NCBI RefSeq assembly: GCF_017876295.1
Contig: NZ_JAGINT010000002.1
Location: 1,984,001 to 2,048,000 of the forward strand
DNA from: Kribbella aluminosa
Lineage (GTDB): Bacteria; Actinomycetota; Actinomycetes; Propionibacteriales; Kribbellaceae
Direction: 5' to 3'
Length of the DNA: 64,000 nucleotides
Shown here: positions 8,123 through 17,675 of the stretch, one piece after another
How positions within the stretch are numbered: position 1 is the first letter of the stretch
How the letters are laid out: the number at the start of each line of letters is the position of its first letter
Notes under the pieces: model-generated
What the model was told of the DNA's origin: nothing
Seen by the model: the letters and a program-made list of their open reading frames with translations, nothing else
Database searches by the model: none
Program-made: the position numbers and the translations under genes

Positions 8123-8932
8123 GTGAGTTTCTGGATTTGTGCGACCTGTGCGGTCGAGCACTCCGAGCAGGTCGAGGTGTGCGCGATCTGCGAGGACGAG
8201 CGGCAGTGGGTGCCCGCCGACGGGCAGCACTGGACGACGCTCGACGAACTGGCCGGTACCGAGGTCACGATCGACGAGGTCGAGCCGGGCCTGTACGGCA
8301 TCCGCTCGAAGCCGCCGGTCGGGATCGGCCAGCAGTCGATGCTGTTGACAACGACCGACGGCAACCTGCTCTGGGACCCGATCGGCTACCTGGACGACGA
8401 CGCCGTCCGCCGGGTGCGGGATCTCGGCGAGGTGGTCGCGATCGTCGCCAGCCACCCGCACATGTACGGCGTCCAGGTCGAGTGGAGCCATCGCCTGGGC
8501 GACGTGCCGGTGTACGTCGCGGAGGCCGACAAGGAGTGGGTCGCCCGCCAGGACGCGGTAATCCGGACCTGGTCCGGTCAGCTCACCCCGCTACCCGGCG
8601 TGACCGTCCTGCAACCCGGCGGCCACTTCCCGGGCAGCGCGGTCGTGCACTGGGCGAACGGTGCCGACGGCAAGGGAGTGATCCTGTCCGGCGACACGAT
8701 CTTCGCCAACCCGGACCGCACCTCGGTCAGCTTCATGCGGAGCTACCCGAACCGCATTCCACTGTCCGGCGCGGTCGTCGACCGGGTCGCCCGCTCGCTG
8801 GACCCGTTCGAGTACGACCGCCTCTACAACAACTTCGGCGCCTCGATCCCGGTCGACGCGAAGGCAGTCGTACGCCGCTCCGCCGACCGGCACGCCGCCT
8901 GGGTCCGAGGGGACTTCGACCACCTGACGTGA
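8123..8932 (+). CDS. Metallo-beta-lactamase fold hydrolase with N-terminal zinc ribbon
   Basis: A 269-residue protein. Residues 6-23 form a four-Cys zinc ribbon (CATC and CAIC separated by 10 residues), followed by an MBL-fold domain. The classic HxHxDH motif is replaced by SHPHMYG; later motifs survive as GGHFPGSAVVHW and LSGDTIFAN. The metal site is therefore atypical, and it may be a non-standard hydrolase or a binding protein. GTG 8123 is preferred because GAGGGG lies about 10 bases upstream; ATG 8099 and TTG/ATG further upstream are alternatives. Substrate unknown. Confidence 0.75.
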   Translation: MSFWICATCAVEHSEQVEVCAICEDERQWVPADGQHWTTLDELAGTEVTIDEVEPGLYGIRSKPPVGIGQQSMLLTTTDGNLLWDPIGYLDDDAVRRVRDLGEVVAIVASHPHMYGVQVEWSHRLGDVPVYVAEADKEWVARQDAVIRTWSGQLTPLPGVTVLQPGGHFPGSAVVHWANGADGKGVILSGDTIFANPDRTSVSFMRSYPNRIPLSGAVVDRVARSLDPFEYDRLYNNFGASIPVDAKAVVRRSADRHAAWVRGDFDHLT

Positions 8933-8946
8933 GATGCGTACCGACC

Positions 8947-9028
8947 GACGGGCAGTGGTGCCGTCGCCGACAGGAGCGCACGCTCAGCGTTCAGCGCCGA
9001 TCGCCGCTGAGCAGGACTACTGCCCGTC
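8947..9028. terminator. Nested inverted repeats between convergent genes
   Basis: The 10-bp arms GACGGGCAGT (8947-8956) and ACTGCCCGTC (9019-9028) are perfect complements and enclose a second hairpin, GCTCAGC (8982-8988) with GCTGAGC (9006-9012). The structure lies between the convergent hydrolase and glycosyltransferase genes and would fold on both transcripts. There is no T tract, so intrinsic termination is only inferred. Confidence 0.45.
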
Positions 9029-9040
9029 CTTCGGTACAGC

Positions 9041-10249
9041 TCAGGCCGCGAGGCGCGAGCGGGCGAGGCGGCTGTGGAGCGTCAGGAGGCGGTCGGTGCA
9101 GGTTTGCCAGGTGTAGAGCTCGGCCCGGCGGCGGGCCGCCGAGCGGCGGCCGGGGAGGTTGGCGAGTGACAGGACTGCGTCGGCGAGGTCGGTGGGGTTG
9201 GCGGGGGCCCAGCGGCCGCAGGTTTCGTCGACCAGTTCGCGGGCGCCGCCGGTGTTCGCGGTGACCACCGGGGTGCCGGCGGCGAGGGCTTCGAGGACGG
9301 CGAGGCCGAAGGTTTCGCCGGGGCAGACGGACAGCGCGATGTCGGCCTCCGCGAGGTGCTTGGCGAGGGTACGGCGGCCGTCGACGTACCCGTGGAAGTG
9401 GACCGGCGCGTCAGCGGCGATCTCCTGCAGTTCGTCGAGGTGCGGGCCGGTGCCGTACACGTCCATCCGCAGGTTCACGCCGCGGCGGTGCAGCTCGGCC
9501 GCCGTGGCGACCGCGAGGTGCGGACTCTTCTCCCGGGACAGCCGCCCGGCGTGGACGAGCTTCAGTACGCCGTCCTGGGCCGGTTCGCCCAGCGACGGGT
9601 GGAACGTGTCGAGGTCGACCCCGAGCGGGATCCGCACCAGCGGCGTCGTCACCTCGTCGAACTCGGCCGCCGCGTAGCGCGAGGTCACCACGACCGCGTC
9701 GTACGTCCGGCCGAGGATCTTGTACAGCGCGGCGACGGTGGCGACCATGTGCAGCTGGCTGTACTTCACGCCGTCGGCGCCCCACCACACCTGGCGCAGG
9801 TTCGCCCCGCCGAGCATCCGGCCGGGCCGCAGTACGTCGTTCCCGCCGAGCTGACCCGGCCGCGCGGCGCCCAGGGCGAGCATCGCGTCCAGGCGTTCGT
9901 GGCTGAACAGGACCGTGCCGATGTCGTTCCGCCGGGCCCAGCGGGCGACCGGGAGCAGCGTCGACTTGTCGGAGATCTCGACCGTGGTCGGCTGGAACTT
10001 CTTCAGGATGTCGATCACGGTCCACGGGTTGGTGATCAACCGGTACCCGCCGCTCACCTTCGGGGCCTTCACCCGGACCACGGTGCCGAGCTCGGTCTCG
10101 ACCACGACGTCCTTCTCGCCGGGCGTGATCACGATCCGCTCGGCGCCGGCCTCGACGTACCCCTGACCGACGTGCTCGATCGCGGTCCGCATCCCGCCGG
10201 ACGTCGGCCCGACGAAGTTCGCGAGCTGCGCGATCCGGAGCCCTGTCAT
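9041..10249 (-). CDS. GT4-family glycosyltransferase
   Basis: A 402-residue GT-B fold glycosyltransferase. The N-terminal acceptor domain begins RIAQLANFVGPTSGGMRT. The C-terminal donor domain contains HAGRLSREKSPHLAV and the family EX7E region GETFGLAVLEALAAGTPVV. ATG 10249 overlaps the stop of the upstream glycosyltransferase by 4 bases (ATGA), so the two are translated together. A sugar nucleotide such as GDP-mannose is a likely donor given its partner, but the donor and acceptor cannot be read from the sequence. Both probably work at the inner membrane on a cell-envelope glycolipid or glycan. Confidence 0.87.
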   Translation of the reverse strand: MTGLRIAQLANFVGPTSGGMRTAIEHVGQGYVEAGAERIVITPGEKDVVVETELGTVVRVKAPKVSGGYRLITNPWTVIDILKKFQPTTVEISDKSTLLPVARWARRNDIGTVLFSHERLDAMLALGAARPGQLGGNDVLRPGRMLGGANLRQVWWGADGVKYSQLHMVATVAALYKILGRTYDAVVVTSRYAAAEFDEVTTPLVRIPLGVDLDTFHPSLGEPAQDGVLKLVHAGRLSREKSPHLAVATAAELHRRGVNLRMDVYGTGPHLDELQEIAADAPVHFHGYVDGRRTLAKHLAEADIALSVCPGETFGLAVLEALAAGTPVVTANTGGARELVDETCGRWAPANPTDLADAVLSLANLPGRRSAARRRAELYTWQTCTDRLLTLHSRLARSRLAA

Positions 10250-11370
10250 GCGACGCGCCGGACCGCGGCGGCGTCCCGGAGTACTTCGGCGTAGTGGCGG
10301 TCGACGAGGTCGTCGACGACGGCCGGCCAGGTCCGGGACTGCACCCGCTGCAGGCCGCTCGCCGCCATCCGGCCGCGCGCCGTCGGGTGGTCCAGCAGCG
10401 TCTGTACGGCGTTCCGCAGCGAGCCGGGCTTGCCGGGTTCGAAGAGCAGACCGTTCTCGCCGGGGTGGATCAGGTCGAGCGGGCCGCCCGCGGCCGGGCC
10501 GACGGTGGCGACGCCGGAGGCCTGCGCCTCCTGGATCGTCTGGCAGAACGTCTCGTGTTCACCGGTGTGTACGAACACGTCCAGCCCTGCGAAGATCGAC
10601 GCCAGGTCGGCGCCCCGGCGCATTCCGAGAAAGGTTGCCGTCGGCAACGCGTTCTCCAGGGACGCGCGGTCCGGGCCGTCGCCGACGACCACGATCCGGC
10701 AGTCCAGCCCGGTCAGCTCCGCGAGCCGCCGGACCTTCTTCTCCGCGGCCAGCCGGCCGACGTACCCGACGATCGGTTTGCCGTCCGGGGAGATCTCCCG
10801 GCGCCAGTCCTCGTCGCGGTTCGCCGGGTCGAACAGGTCGAGGTTCACACCGCGGCCCCATCGGTACACCCGAGGTACCCCGCGCTGCACCAGCGCGTCG
10901 ACGGCTGAGGTCGAGGGCGCGAGGGTGCGGTCGGCGCGGGAGTGGGTCCGGCTCACCCAGCGCCAGATCCCGCGGTCCGCGGCGGCGTACCAGGGGTACT
11001 GGCGGGCGAAGCCGGCGATGTCGGTCTGGAAGATCGCGACCGTCGGTACGCCGAGTTTCCGCGCCGCGCGCAGCCCGTACGCGCCGATGATGAACGGCGA
11101 CGCGAGGTGCACGAGGTCCGGCTTGAAGTCGGCCATCGCGCGCTCGATCGACGGGTCCGGCAGGCCGACCGGGTACTCCTTGTACCCCGGCGTCCGGAAG
11201 CTCCGGGCCCGCAGCACCGGTACGTCGCCGTACGTGTCGGGGCCCGGTCCGGGGGCGATGATCAGCAGGTCGTGCCCGCGGGCGCGGAGCCGGTCGGCGA
11301 CGTGGCGAGCCGTGTTCGCCACGCCATTGATCTGCGGCAGGAAGGTCTCGGCCACCATCACGATTCGCAC
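10246..11370 (-). CDS. GT4-family mannosyltransferase, MgtA-like
   Basis: A 374-residue GT-B glycosyltransferase resembling mycobacterial MgtA (GDP-mannose-dependent alpha-mannosyltransferase of lipid-anchored glycans). Matching stretches include AETFLPQINGVANTARHV at the start, VHLASPFIIGAYGLRAARKLG, TLAPSTSAVDALVQRGVPRV, VGYVGRLAAEKKVRRL and FVHTGEHETFCQTIQEA, which holds the donor-site Glu residues. The assignment rests on recalled family similarity. GTG 11370 begins the homologous sequence with GAGGAA upstream; GTG 11388 is an alternative. It is the first gene of a two-gene operon with the next GT4. Confidence 0.82.
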   Translation of the reverse strand: MRIVMVAETFLPQINGVANTARHVADRLRARGHDLLIIAPGPGPDTYGDVPVLRARSFRTPGYKEYPVGLPDPSIERAMADFKPDLVHLASPFIIGAYGLRAARKLGVPTVAIFQTDIAGFARQYPWYAAADRGIWRWVSRTHSRADRTLAPSTSAVDALVQRGVPRVYRWGRGVNLDLFDPANRDEDWRREISPDGKPIVGYVGRLAAEKKVRRLAELTGLDCRIVVVGDGPDRASLENALPTATFLGMRRGADLASIFAGLDVFVHTGEHETFCQTIQEAQASGVATVGPAAGGPLDLIHPGENGLLFEPGKPGSLRNAVQTLLDHPTARGRMAASGLQRVQSRTWPAVVDDLVDRHYAEVLRDAAAVRRVA

Positions 11371-11671
11371 ATCTCGAAGGTTCCTCACCGCTCATGAACC
11401 CTGGGCGACACTCTCGTGACACGGCGTCGATGCCCTGTCGACGGCTGCAGGGCCTTGAAGTGTCCTCCAGATGGCCACCGAGCTGTGCTTGGTTAGTCGT
11501 ATGCGAACTCTGGGGATCGCGGTCGCGGACCAGGCTCTCGCCGACGCCCTGACCTGGCGTGTGATCTGTATGACCATCTGTCCCCGGCGGCGCTCGGGTT
11601 CGGTCGGGACGCGTGACCCGGAGTGCCGGAGGTCATACCAGTGCGGCGGTGGTTCGGAATACCTTGGGGGG
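11371..11671. other. Divergent intergenic region before the mutase gene
   Basis: Three hundred bases between the MgtA-like gene and the mutase. The mutase frame is open back to 11471, but those residues show no family resemblance, so the stretch is treated as non-coding. A possible -10 (TACCTT, 11660-11665) lies 6 bases before the mutase ATG. No cobalamin riboswitch core was recognised. Confidence 0.4.
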
Positions 11672-13246
<1,575 letters not shown>

Positions 13247-13269
13247 GCGGTGTCCCGGTGGACGGCCAC

Positions 13270-13327
13270 GCAGGCAAAACCCGCCGTTCGGGGGCTGTTC
13301 GGCCCAGTTTCCCGAAGTTTTGCCTGC
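13270..13327. terminator. Long stem-loop downstream of the mutase
   Basis: Perfect 11-bp arms GCAGGCAAAAC (13270-13280) and GTTTTGCCTGC (13317-13327) enclose a second arm pair TTCGGG/CCCGAA. It lies 24 bp after the mutase stop, between convergent genes, so a bidirectional terminator is the simplest reading, although no T tract follows. Confidence 0.5.
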
Positions 13328-13392
13328 ATGACCCGCAGATCGCCTCTTGGTATGCCGAGCTTGGAGTCCCAGAGGCTCAGTAGATCCACTCT

Positions 13393-13412
13393 CGTTGAGC
13401 GTGTGCTCAACG
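13393..13412. promoter_or_regulatory. Operator-like palindrome
   Basis: CGTTGAGC and GCTCAACG are perfect 8-bp arms around GTGT. The shape is that of a dimeric regulator site. It lies between two convergent gene ends, where no promoter is expected, so it may instead be part of the termination region or mark an unrecognised small transcript. Confidence 0.35.
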
Positions 13413-13495
13413 GCGACAACAGCAGGCGAGGGCAGCTGAAGGTGGTGCCTTCGTCACGGAATGTACTGTCCGGGCGGGTCCACTGCTCCGTCGCG

Positions 13496-14677
13496 TCAGT
13501 CGAGGAGGGCTGTCGAGGTGAGGAGGGTGGTGCCTAGGGTGATGGCTTCTTCGGAAGGGGTGAAGCCGGGGGTGTGGAGGTCGGCGGCTGATTCTTGGGT
13601 GGGTGGGCGGACGCCTAGGCGGGCCATGGCGCCGGGGACGTGTTCGAGGTACCAGGCGAAGTCTTCGCCGCCGAGGCTCTGGTCGGTGGGGGCGAGGGCG
13701 CTGGTGCCGAGGGTCTGCTGGACGGCGTTCTGCAGGACGCTGATCGCGGTGGTGTCGTTCATGACGGGTGGTACGCCGTGGGTGACCTCGGTGTCGACCT
13801 CTACGCCGTACGGCGCGACGAGCTGAGCGGCGAGTTCCGGGAGGAGTTCCTCGGCGAGGCGCCAGGCGTTGGCGTCGAGGCAGCGCAGGGTGCCTTCGGC
13901 CTCGCCGCGGGATGGGATGGCGTTGGCGGCGGAGCCGGAGGTGATGCGGCCCCAGACGAGGGACATGCCGGCGCGCGGGTCGACGCGGCGGGACAGGGCG
14001 GCGGGGAGCTCCGACACCAGGATCGCGAGTGCATAGACCAGATCAGCCGTCAGATGCGGACGAGACGTGTGACCACCCGGCCCTGTCAACCGCACCAGCA
14101 GCTTGTCGGCAGCGGCGGTCAAAGCCCCGACCCGGAGCCCGACCTGGCCGACCTGCAGCCGCGGGTCGCAGTGCAGGCCGTAGATCCGGCGTACGCCGTC
14201 CAGCCCGCCCGCCGCGATCACCCCGAGGGCGCCGCCGGGCATGACCTCCTCGGCCGGCTGGAAGATGACCCGGACGCGCCGGTCCAGCTGCCCGTCGCGC
14301 GCCATCCCGGCCAGTACCAGAGCCGCCCCGAGCAAAGCGGACGTGTGTACGTCGTGCCCGCACGCGTGCGCCACGCCGTCGATGGTCGACCGCCACGGCG
14401 CCTCGACGGCGTCCGGCACCGGGAGCGCGTCGATGTCGGCGCGCAGCGCGACGCAGGAGTCGCCCGCGCCGATGTCGCAGATCAGCCCGGTCCCGGTCGG
14501 CAGCACCCGCGGCGACAGCCCGGCGCGGACCAGTTGCTTCTCGAGCAGTTCGGTCGTCCGTACTTCGTGCCACCCGAGCTCGGGGTGCGCGTGCAGGTCA
14601 CGGCGTACGGCGACCATGTCCTCGCGCACCGCCTCGACCCGCGCCAGGACGTCGGCGACCAGCAACTGATGACTCAT
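13496..14677 (-). CDS. M20-family amidohydrolase
   Basis: A 393-residue zinc hydrolase of the M20D type (N-acyl-L-amino acid / hippurate hydrolase group). Metal motifs are visible: HAHPELGWHE near residue 29, ACGHDVHTS at 105-113, FQPAEE at 139-144, and YGLHCDP around His169. The lid/dimerisation domain carries GPGGHTSRPH. It starts at ATG 14677; the open frame upstream crosses a promoter-like region. Likely releases an acyl group from an amino acid conjugate in the cytoplasm; the substrate is not evident. Convergent with the mutase and divergent from the bmp operon. Confidence 0.88.
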   Translation of the reverse strand: MSHQLLVADVLARVEAVREDMVAVRRDLHAHPELGWHEVRTTELLEKQLVRAGLSPRVLPTGTGLICDIGAGDSCVALRADIDALPVPDAVEAPWRSTIDGVAHACGHDVHTSALLGAALVLAGMARDGQLDRRVRVIFQPAEEVMPGGALGVIAAGGLDGVRRIYGLHCDPRLQVGQVGLRVGALTAAADKLLVRLTGPGGHTSRPHLTADLVYALAILVSELPAALSRRVDPRAGMSLVWGRITSGSAANAIPSRGEAEGTLRCLDANAWRLAEELLPELAAQLVAPYGVEVDTEVTHGVPPVMNDTTAISVLQNAVQQTLGTSALAPTDQSLGGEDFAWYLEHVPGAMARLGVRPPTQESAADLHTPGFTPSEEAITLGTTLLTSTALLD

Positions 14678-14854
14678 CCCGAGATTGTGACACCCGCGCT
14701 CGGCATCGCCCTCACCCAGCGCCCCGACCACGGAACGTGAGCGTAACCACGGAGCGTGCACACCGTGACCTCGAAACAGCAGCCCGTGACCACACCGGAG
14801 AAGTTGCCGAAATGTGACGGATGAGCCGGTCACTTTCCGGTATCGAGGCCTGCT

Positions 14855-14889
14855 CGTCGTTCAAAGAACGACGGACCGCGCCCTATAGT
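14855..14889 (+). promoter_or_regulatory. Promoter and dyad of the nucleoside importer operon
   Basis: A -10-like TATAGT (14884-14889) lies 65 bp before the lipoprotein start. The -35 region overlaps a perfect 8-bp-arm dyad CGTCGTTC-AAA-GAACGACG (14855-14873). A repressor bound there would block polymerase. Position and symmetry are seen; the regulator is unknown. Confidence 0.5.
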
Positions 14890-14954
14890 CTGCGAATGGT
14901 ACGTGGGGGAAGGCGTGCCGGTTAAAGGATTCTGGTCGACGAAGGAGACGTTCG

Positions 14955-16034
14955 GTGAAGAAGTACGTGCGGGGAACGGCGATCGTGGGCGTACTGACGC
15001 TCGCCGTCGCCGCGTGTGGCAGCAAGCCGACCGACAACAGCTCGAGCGGCAGCACCGCCAACAAGAACTTCAAGGCCTGCATGGTCTCCGACTCGGGGGG
15101 CTTCGACGACAAGTCGTTCAACCAGACCTCCTACAAGGGTCTGCAAGACGCGGTCAAGGAGAAGGGCCTCACCGAGGTCAAGGCCGAGTCGAAGTCCGAC
15201 AACGACTACACGACGAACATGACCGCGATGGTGAGTGCCAAGTGCAACGTCATCGTCGCCGTCGGCTTCAAGCTCGAGGACGCCACCGAGGCGGCCGCCA
15301 AGGCGAACCCGAACATCAAGTTCGCGATCGTCGACTCGGCGCCGAAGGCCCCGATCGCCAACCTGAAGCCGCTCCTGTTCAACACCGCGCAGACCAGCTT
15401 CCAGGCCGGCTACCTGGCCGCCGCGATGACCAAGTCCGGCAAGGTCGGCACGTTCGGCGGTCTGCAGATCCCGACCGTGACGATCTTCATGGACGGCTTC
15501 GCCCAGGGCGTGCGGTACTACAACCAGAAGAAGAGCAAGAACGTCCAGGTGCTCGGCTGGGACGACCAGAAGCAGAAGGGCCTGTTCACCGGCGACTTCG
15601 AGGACAAGGCCAAGGGCCAGAACAACGCGCAGAACCTGATCACCCAGGGCGCGGACATCCTGTTCCCGGTGGCCGGCCCGTCGGGTCTCGGCGGCCTGCA
15701 GGCGGCCAAGGCCAGCAACGGCAAGGTGAACGCGATCTGGGTCGACACGGACGGCTGCGTGAGCGCCGCGGAGTACTGCCCGAACCTGCTGAGCAGCGTC
15801 GAGAAGGGTATGGACGTGGCCGTGAAGGACGCGGTCGTGTCGGTTCTCGACAACAAGTTCGACAACACGCAGTTCACCGGCACCTTGCAGAACGGCGGTA
15901 CGGCGATCGCGCCGTTCCACGAGTTCGACAGCAAGATCCCGGCGGACGTGAAGTCCGAGCTGGACACGATCAAGGCCGACATCATCAGCGGCAAGATCGT
16001 CATCGAGTCGAAGGTCCAGCCCAAGGCGTCCTGA
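14955..16034 (+). CDS. BMP-family nucleoside-binding lipoprotein
   Basis: A 359-residue extracytoplasmic receptor of an ABC importer. The signal peptide ends in lipobox LAVAAC with the lipidated Cys at 21. The mature part has the BMP/Med family pattern, starting ACMVSDSGGFDDKSFNQTSY and containing AVGFKLED, FNTAQTSFQAGYLAA and VAGPSGLGG. GTG 14955 has GAAGGAGA 7 bases upstream. Relatives bind purine or pyrimidine nucleosides (BmpA, Med). The operon continues into cdd and deoA, supporting nucleosides as the ligand. Confidence 0.92.
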   Translation: MKKYVRGTAIVGVLTLAVAACGSKPTDNSSSGSTANKNFKACMVSDSGGFDDKSFNQTSYKGLQDAVKEKGLTEVKAESKSDNDYTTNMTAMVSAKCNVIVAVGFKLEDATEAAAKANPNIKFAIVDSAPKAPIANLKPLLFNTAQTSFQAGYLAAAMTKSGKVGTFGGLQIPTVTIFMDGFAQGVRYYNQKKSKNVQVLGWDDQKQKGLFTGDFEDKAKGQNNAQNLITQGADILFPVAGPSGLGGLQAAKASNGKVNAIWVDTDGCVSAAEYCPNLLSSVEKGMDVAVKDAVVSVLDNKFDNTQFTGTLQNGGTAIAPFHEFDSKIPADVKSELDTIKADIISGKIVIESKVQPKAS

Positions 16035-16057
16035 TCCGCACATCTGCGTAGTACGGT

Positions 16058-16103
16058 GCGAGCCAGGTAGGCAGACCCACAAGGTCCTGCCTGCCTGGCT
16101 CGC
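16058..16103 (+). terminator. Intra-operon hairpin after the binding protein gene
   Basis: Two 17-base arms (16058-16074 and 16087-16103) pair with a single G-U and a 12-base loop, forming a very stable stem between the lipoprotein and ATPase genes. No T tract follows. This is the usual position of an attenuator or 3'-end stabiliser that keeps the binding protein more abundant than the transporter. Confidence 0.6.
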
Positions 16104-16124
16104 CGTCTGAAGGGAAGGCTGCGC

Positions 16125-17675
16125 ATGCATCTCGAGCTCTCCGGGCTGACCAGGAGTTTCGGCTCGCTGGTCGCCAACGACCACATCGACCTGGTGATCG
16201 AGCCGGGCGAGATCCATTGCCTGCTCGGTGAGAACGGGGCCGGCAAGAGCACCCTGATGAACATGCTCTACGGGCTGCTGCAGCCCGACTCGGGCGAGAT
16301 CGTGATCGACGGCGAGAAGGTCCGGATCACCTCGCCGAGCGACGCGATCCGGCACGGCATCGGCATGGTCCACCAGCACTTCACGCTGGTCCCGGTGTTC
16401 ACCGTCGCCGAGAACGTCATGCTCGGCCGCGAGACCACCCGCGGCGGCGGCGTACTGGACCGGAAGAAGGCGCACAGCCGGGTCACCGAGCTGTCCGACC
16501 GGTACGGCCTGGCGGTCGACCCCGAGGCCATGGTCGAGGACATCCCGGTCGGCGTCCAGCAGCGCGTCGAGATCATCAAGGCGCTCGCCAACGACGCCCG
16601 GGTACTGATCCTGGACGAGCCGACGGCGGTGCTCACCCCGGCCGAGATCGACGACCTGATCGCGGTCATGCGGCAGCTCAAGGAGAGCGGTACGTCGATC
16701 GTCTTCATCACCCACAAGCTCAAAGAGGTGAGGGCGATCGCGGACAAGATCACCGTGATCCGCCGCGGCAAGGTGGTCGGCCAGGCCGAGCCGTCCGCGT
16801 CCGAGGAGGAGCTCGCCGAGCTGATGGTCGGCCGGGCGGTCGACCTGGTCGTGGACAAGGCCCCGGCGGAGCCGCAGGACACCGTACTGCGGGTCACCGG
16901 GCTGACCGTGATCGACGAGCGCGGGTTCACCGCCGTCGACGACGTGGACCTGGAGGTCCGGGCCGGCGAGATCCTCGCGGTGGCCGGTGTCCAGGGCAAC
17001 GGTCAGACCGAGCTCACCGAGGCGCTGCTCGGGCTGACGCCGATCGCGGCCGGCTCGATCACGTTGTCCGGCGAGGACCTGACCACGAAGTCCACCCGGC
17101 ACCGGCTCGAGGCGGGTATCGGGTACATCCCGGAGGATCGCGCGCACGACGGCTTCGTCGGCTCGTTCACGGTCGCCGAGAACCTGATCCTGGACCTGTT
17201 CCGGGAGGCGCCGTTCGGCAACGGGCTGGCGCTGCGTACCGACGAGATCGACAAGAACGCGACCGCCCGGGTGCAGGAGTTCGACATCCGTACCCAGGGC
17301 ATCGGCCTGCCGGTGTCGTCGCTGTCCGGCGGTAACCAGCAGAAGGTCGTGCTGGCCCGCGAGCTGTCCCGCCCGCTGAAGCTGCTGGTCGCCTCGCAGC
17401 CGACCCGCGGGGTGGACGTCGGCTCGATCGAGTTCCTGCACAACCGGATCGTCGAGGAACGCGACCACGGTACGGCGGTCCTGATCGTCTCCACCGAACT
17501 CGACGAGATCGCCGCGCTGGCGGACCGGGTCGCGGTGATGTACCGCGGCCAGGTGGTCGGCGTGGTACCGGCCGACACGCCCCGCGACGAGCTCGGCCTG
17601 ATGATGGCCGGCGCCTCCAAGGCCGAGGCCCACGAGACGGCGATCGAGAACCCGACCACGTTGGGAACCATCTGA
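16125..17675 (+). CDS. ABC transporter, double ATP-binding subunit (nucleoside importer)
   Basis: A 516-residue protein with two ABC domains, as in RbsA/NupO-type carbohydrate and nucleoside importers. The first domain has Walker A GENGAGKST and Walker B VLILDEPT with a degenerate signature (PVGVQQRVEI). The second has a degenerate Walker A (VQGNGQTE) and an intact signature LSGGNQQKVVLARELS. ATG 16125 has GAAGGGAAGG upstream. Its stop overlaps the next start by one base. It powers nucleoside uptake with the two permeases that follow. Confidence 0.93.
   Translation: MHLELSGLTRSFGSLVANDHIDLVIEPGEIHCLLGENGAGKSTLMNMLYGLLQPDSGEIVIDGEKVRITSPSDAIRHGIGMVHQHFTLVPVFTVAENVMLGRETTRGGGVLDRKKAHSRVTELSDRYGLAVDPEAMVEDIPVGVQQRVEIIKALANDARVLILDEPTAVLTPAEIDDLIAVMRQLKESGTSIVFITHKLKEVRAIADKITVIRRGKVVGQAEPSASEEELAELMVGRAVDLVVDKAPAEPQDTVLRVTGLTVIDERGFTAVDDVDLEVRAGEILAVAGVQGNGQTELTEALLGLTPIAAGSITLSGEDLTTKSTRHRLEAGIGYIPEDRAHDGFVGSFTVAENLILDLFREAPFGNGLALRTDEIDKNATARVQEFDIRTQGIGLPVSSLSGGNQQKVVLARELSRPLKLLVASQPTRGVDVGSIEFLHNRIVEERDHGTAVLIVSTELDEIAALADRVAVMYRGQVVGVVPADTPRDELGLMMAGASKAEAHETAIENPTTLGTI

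Noticed and set aside
11471..11671. N-terminal extension of the mutase gene
   Set aside because: The family sequence begins at MSHRSESGFEF; upstream residues are unrelated and GGGGGG precedes ATG 11672.
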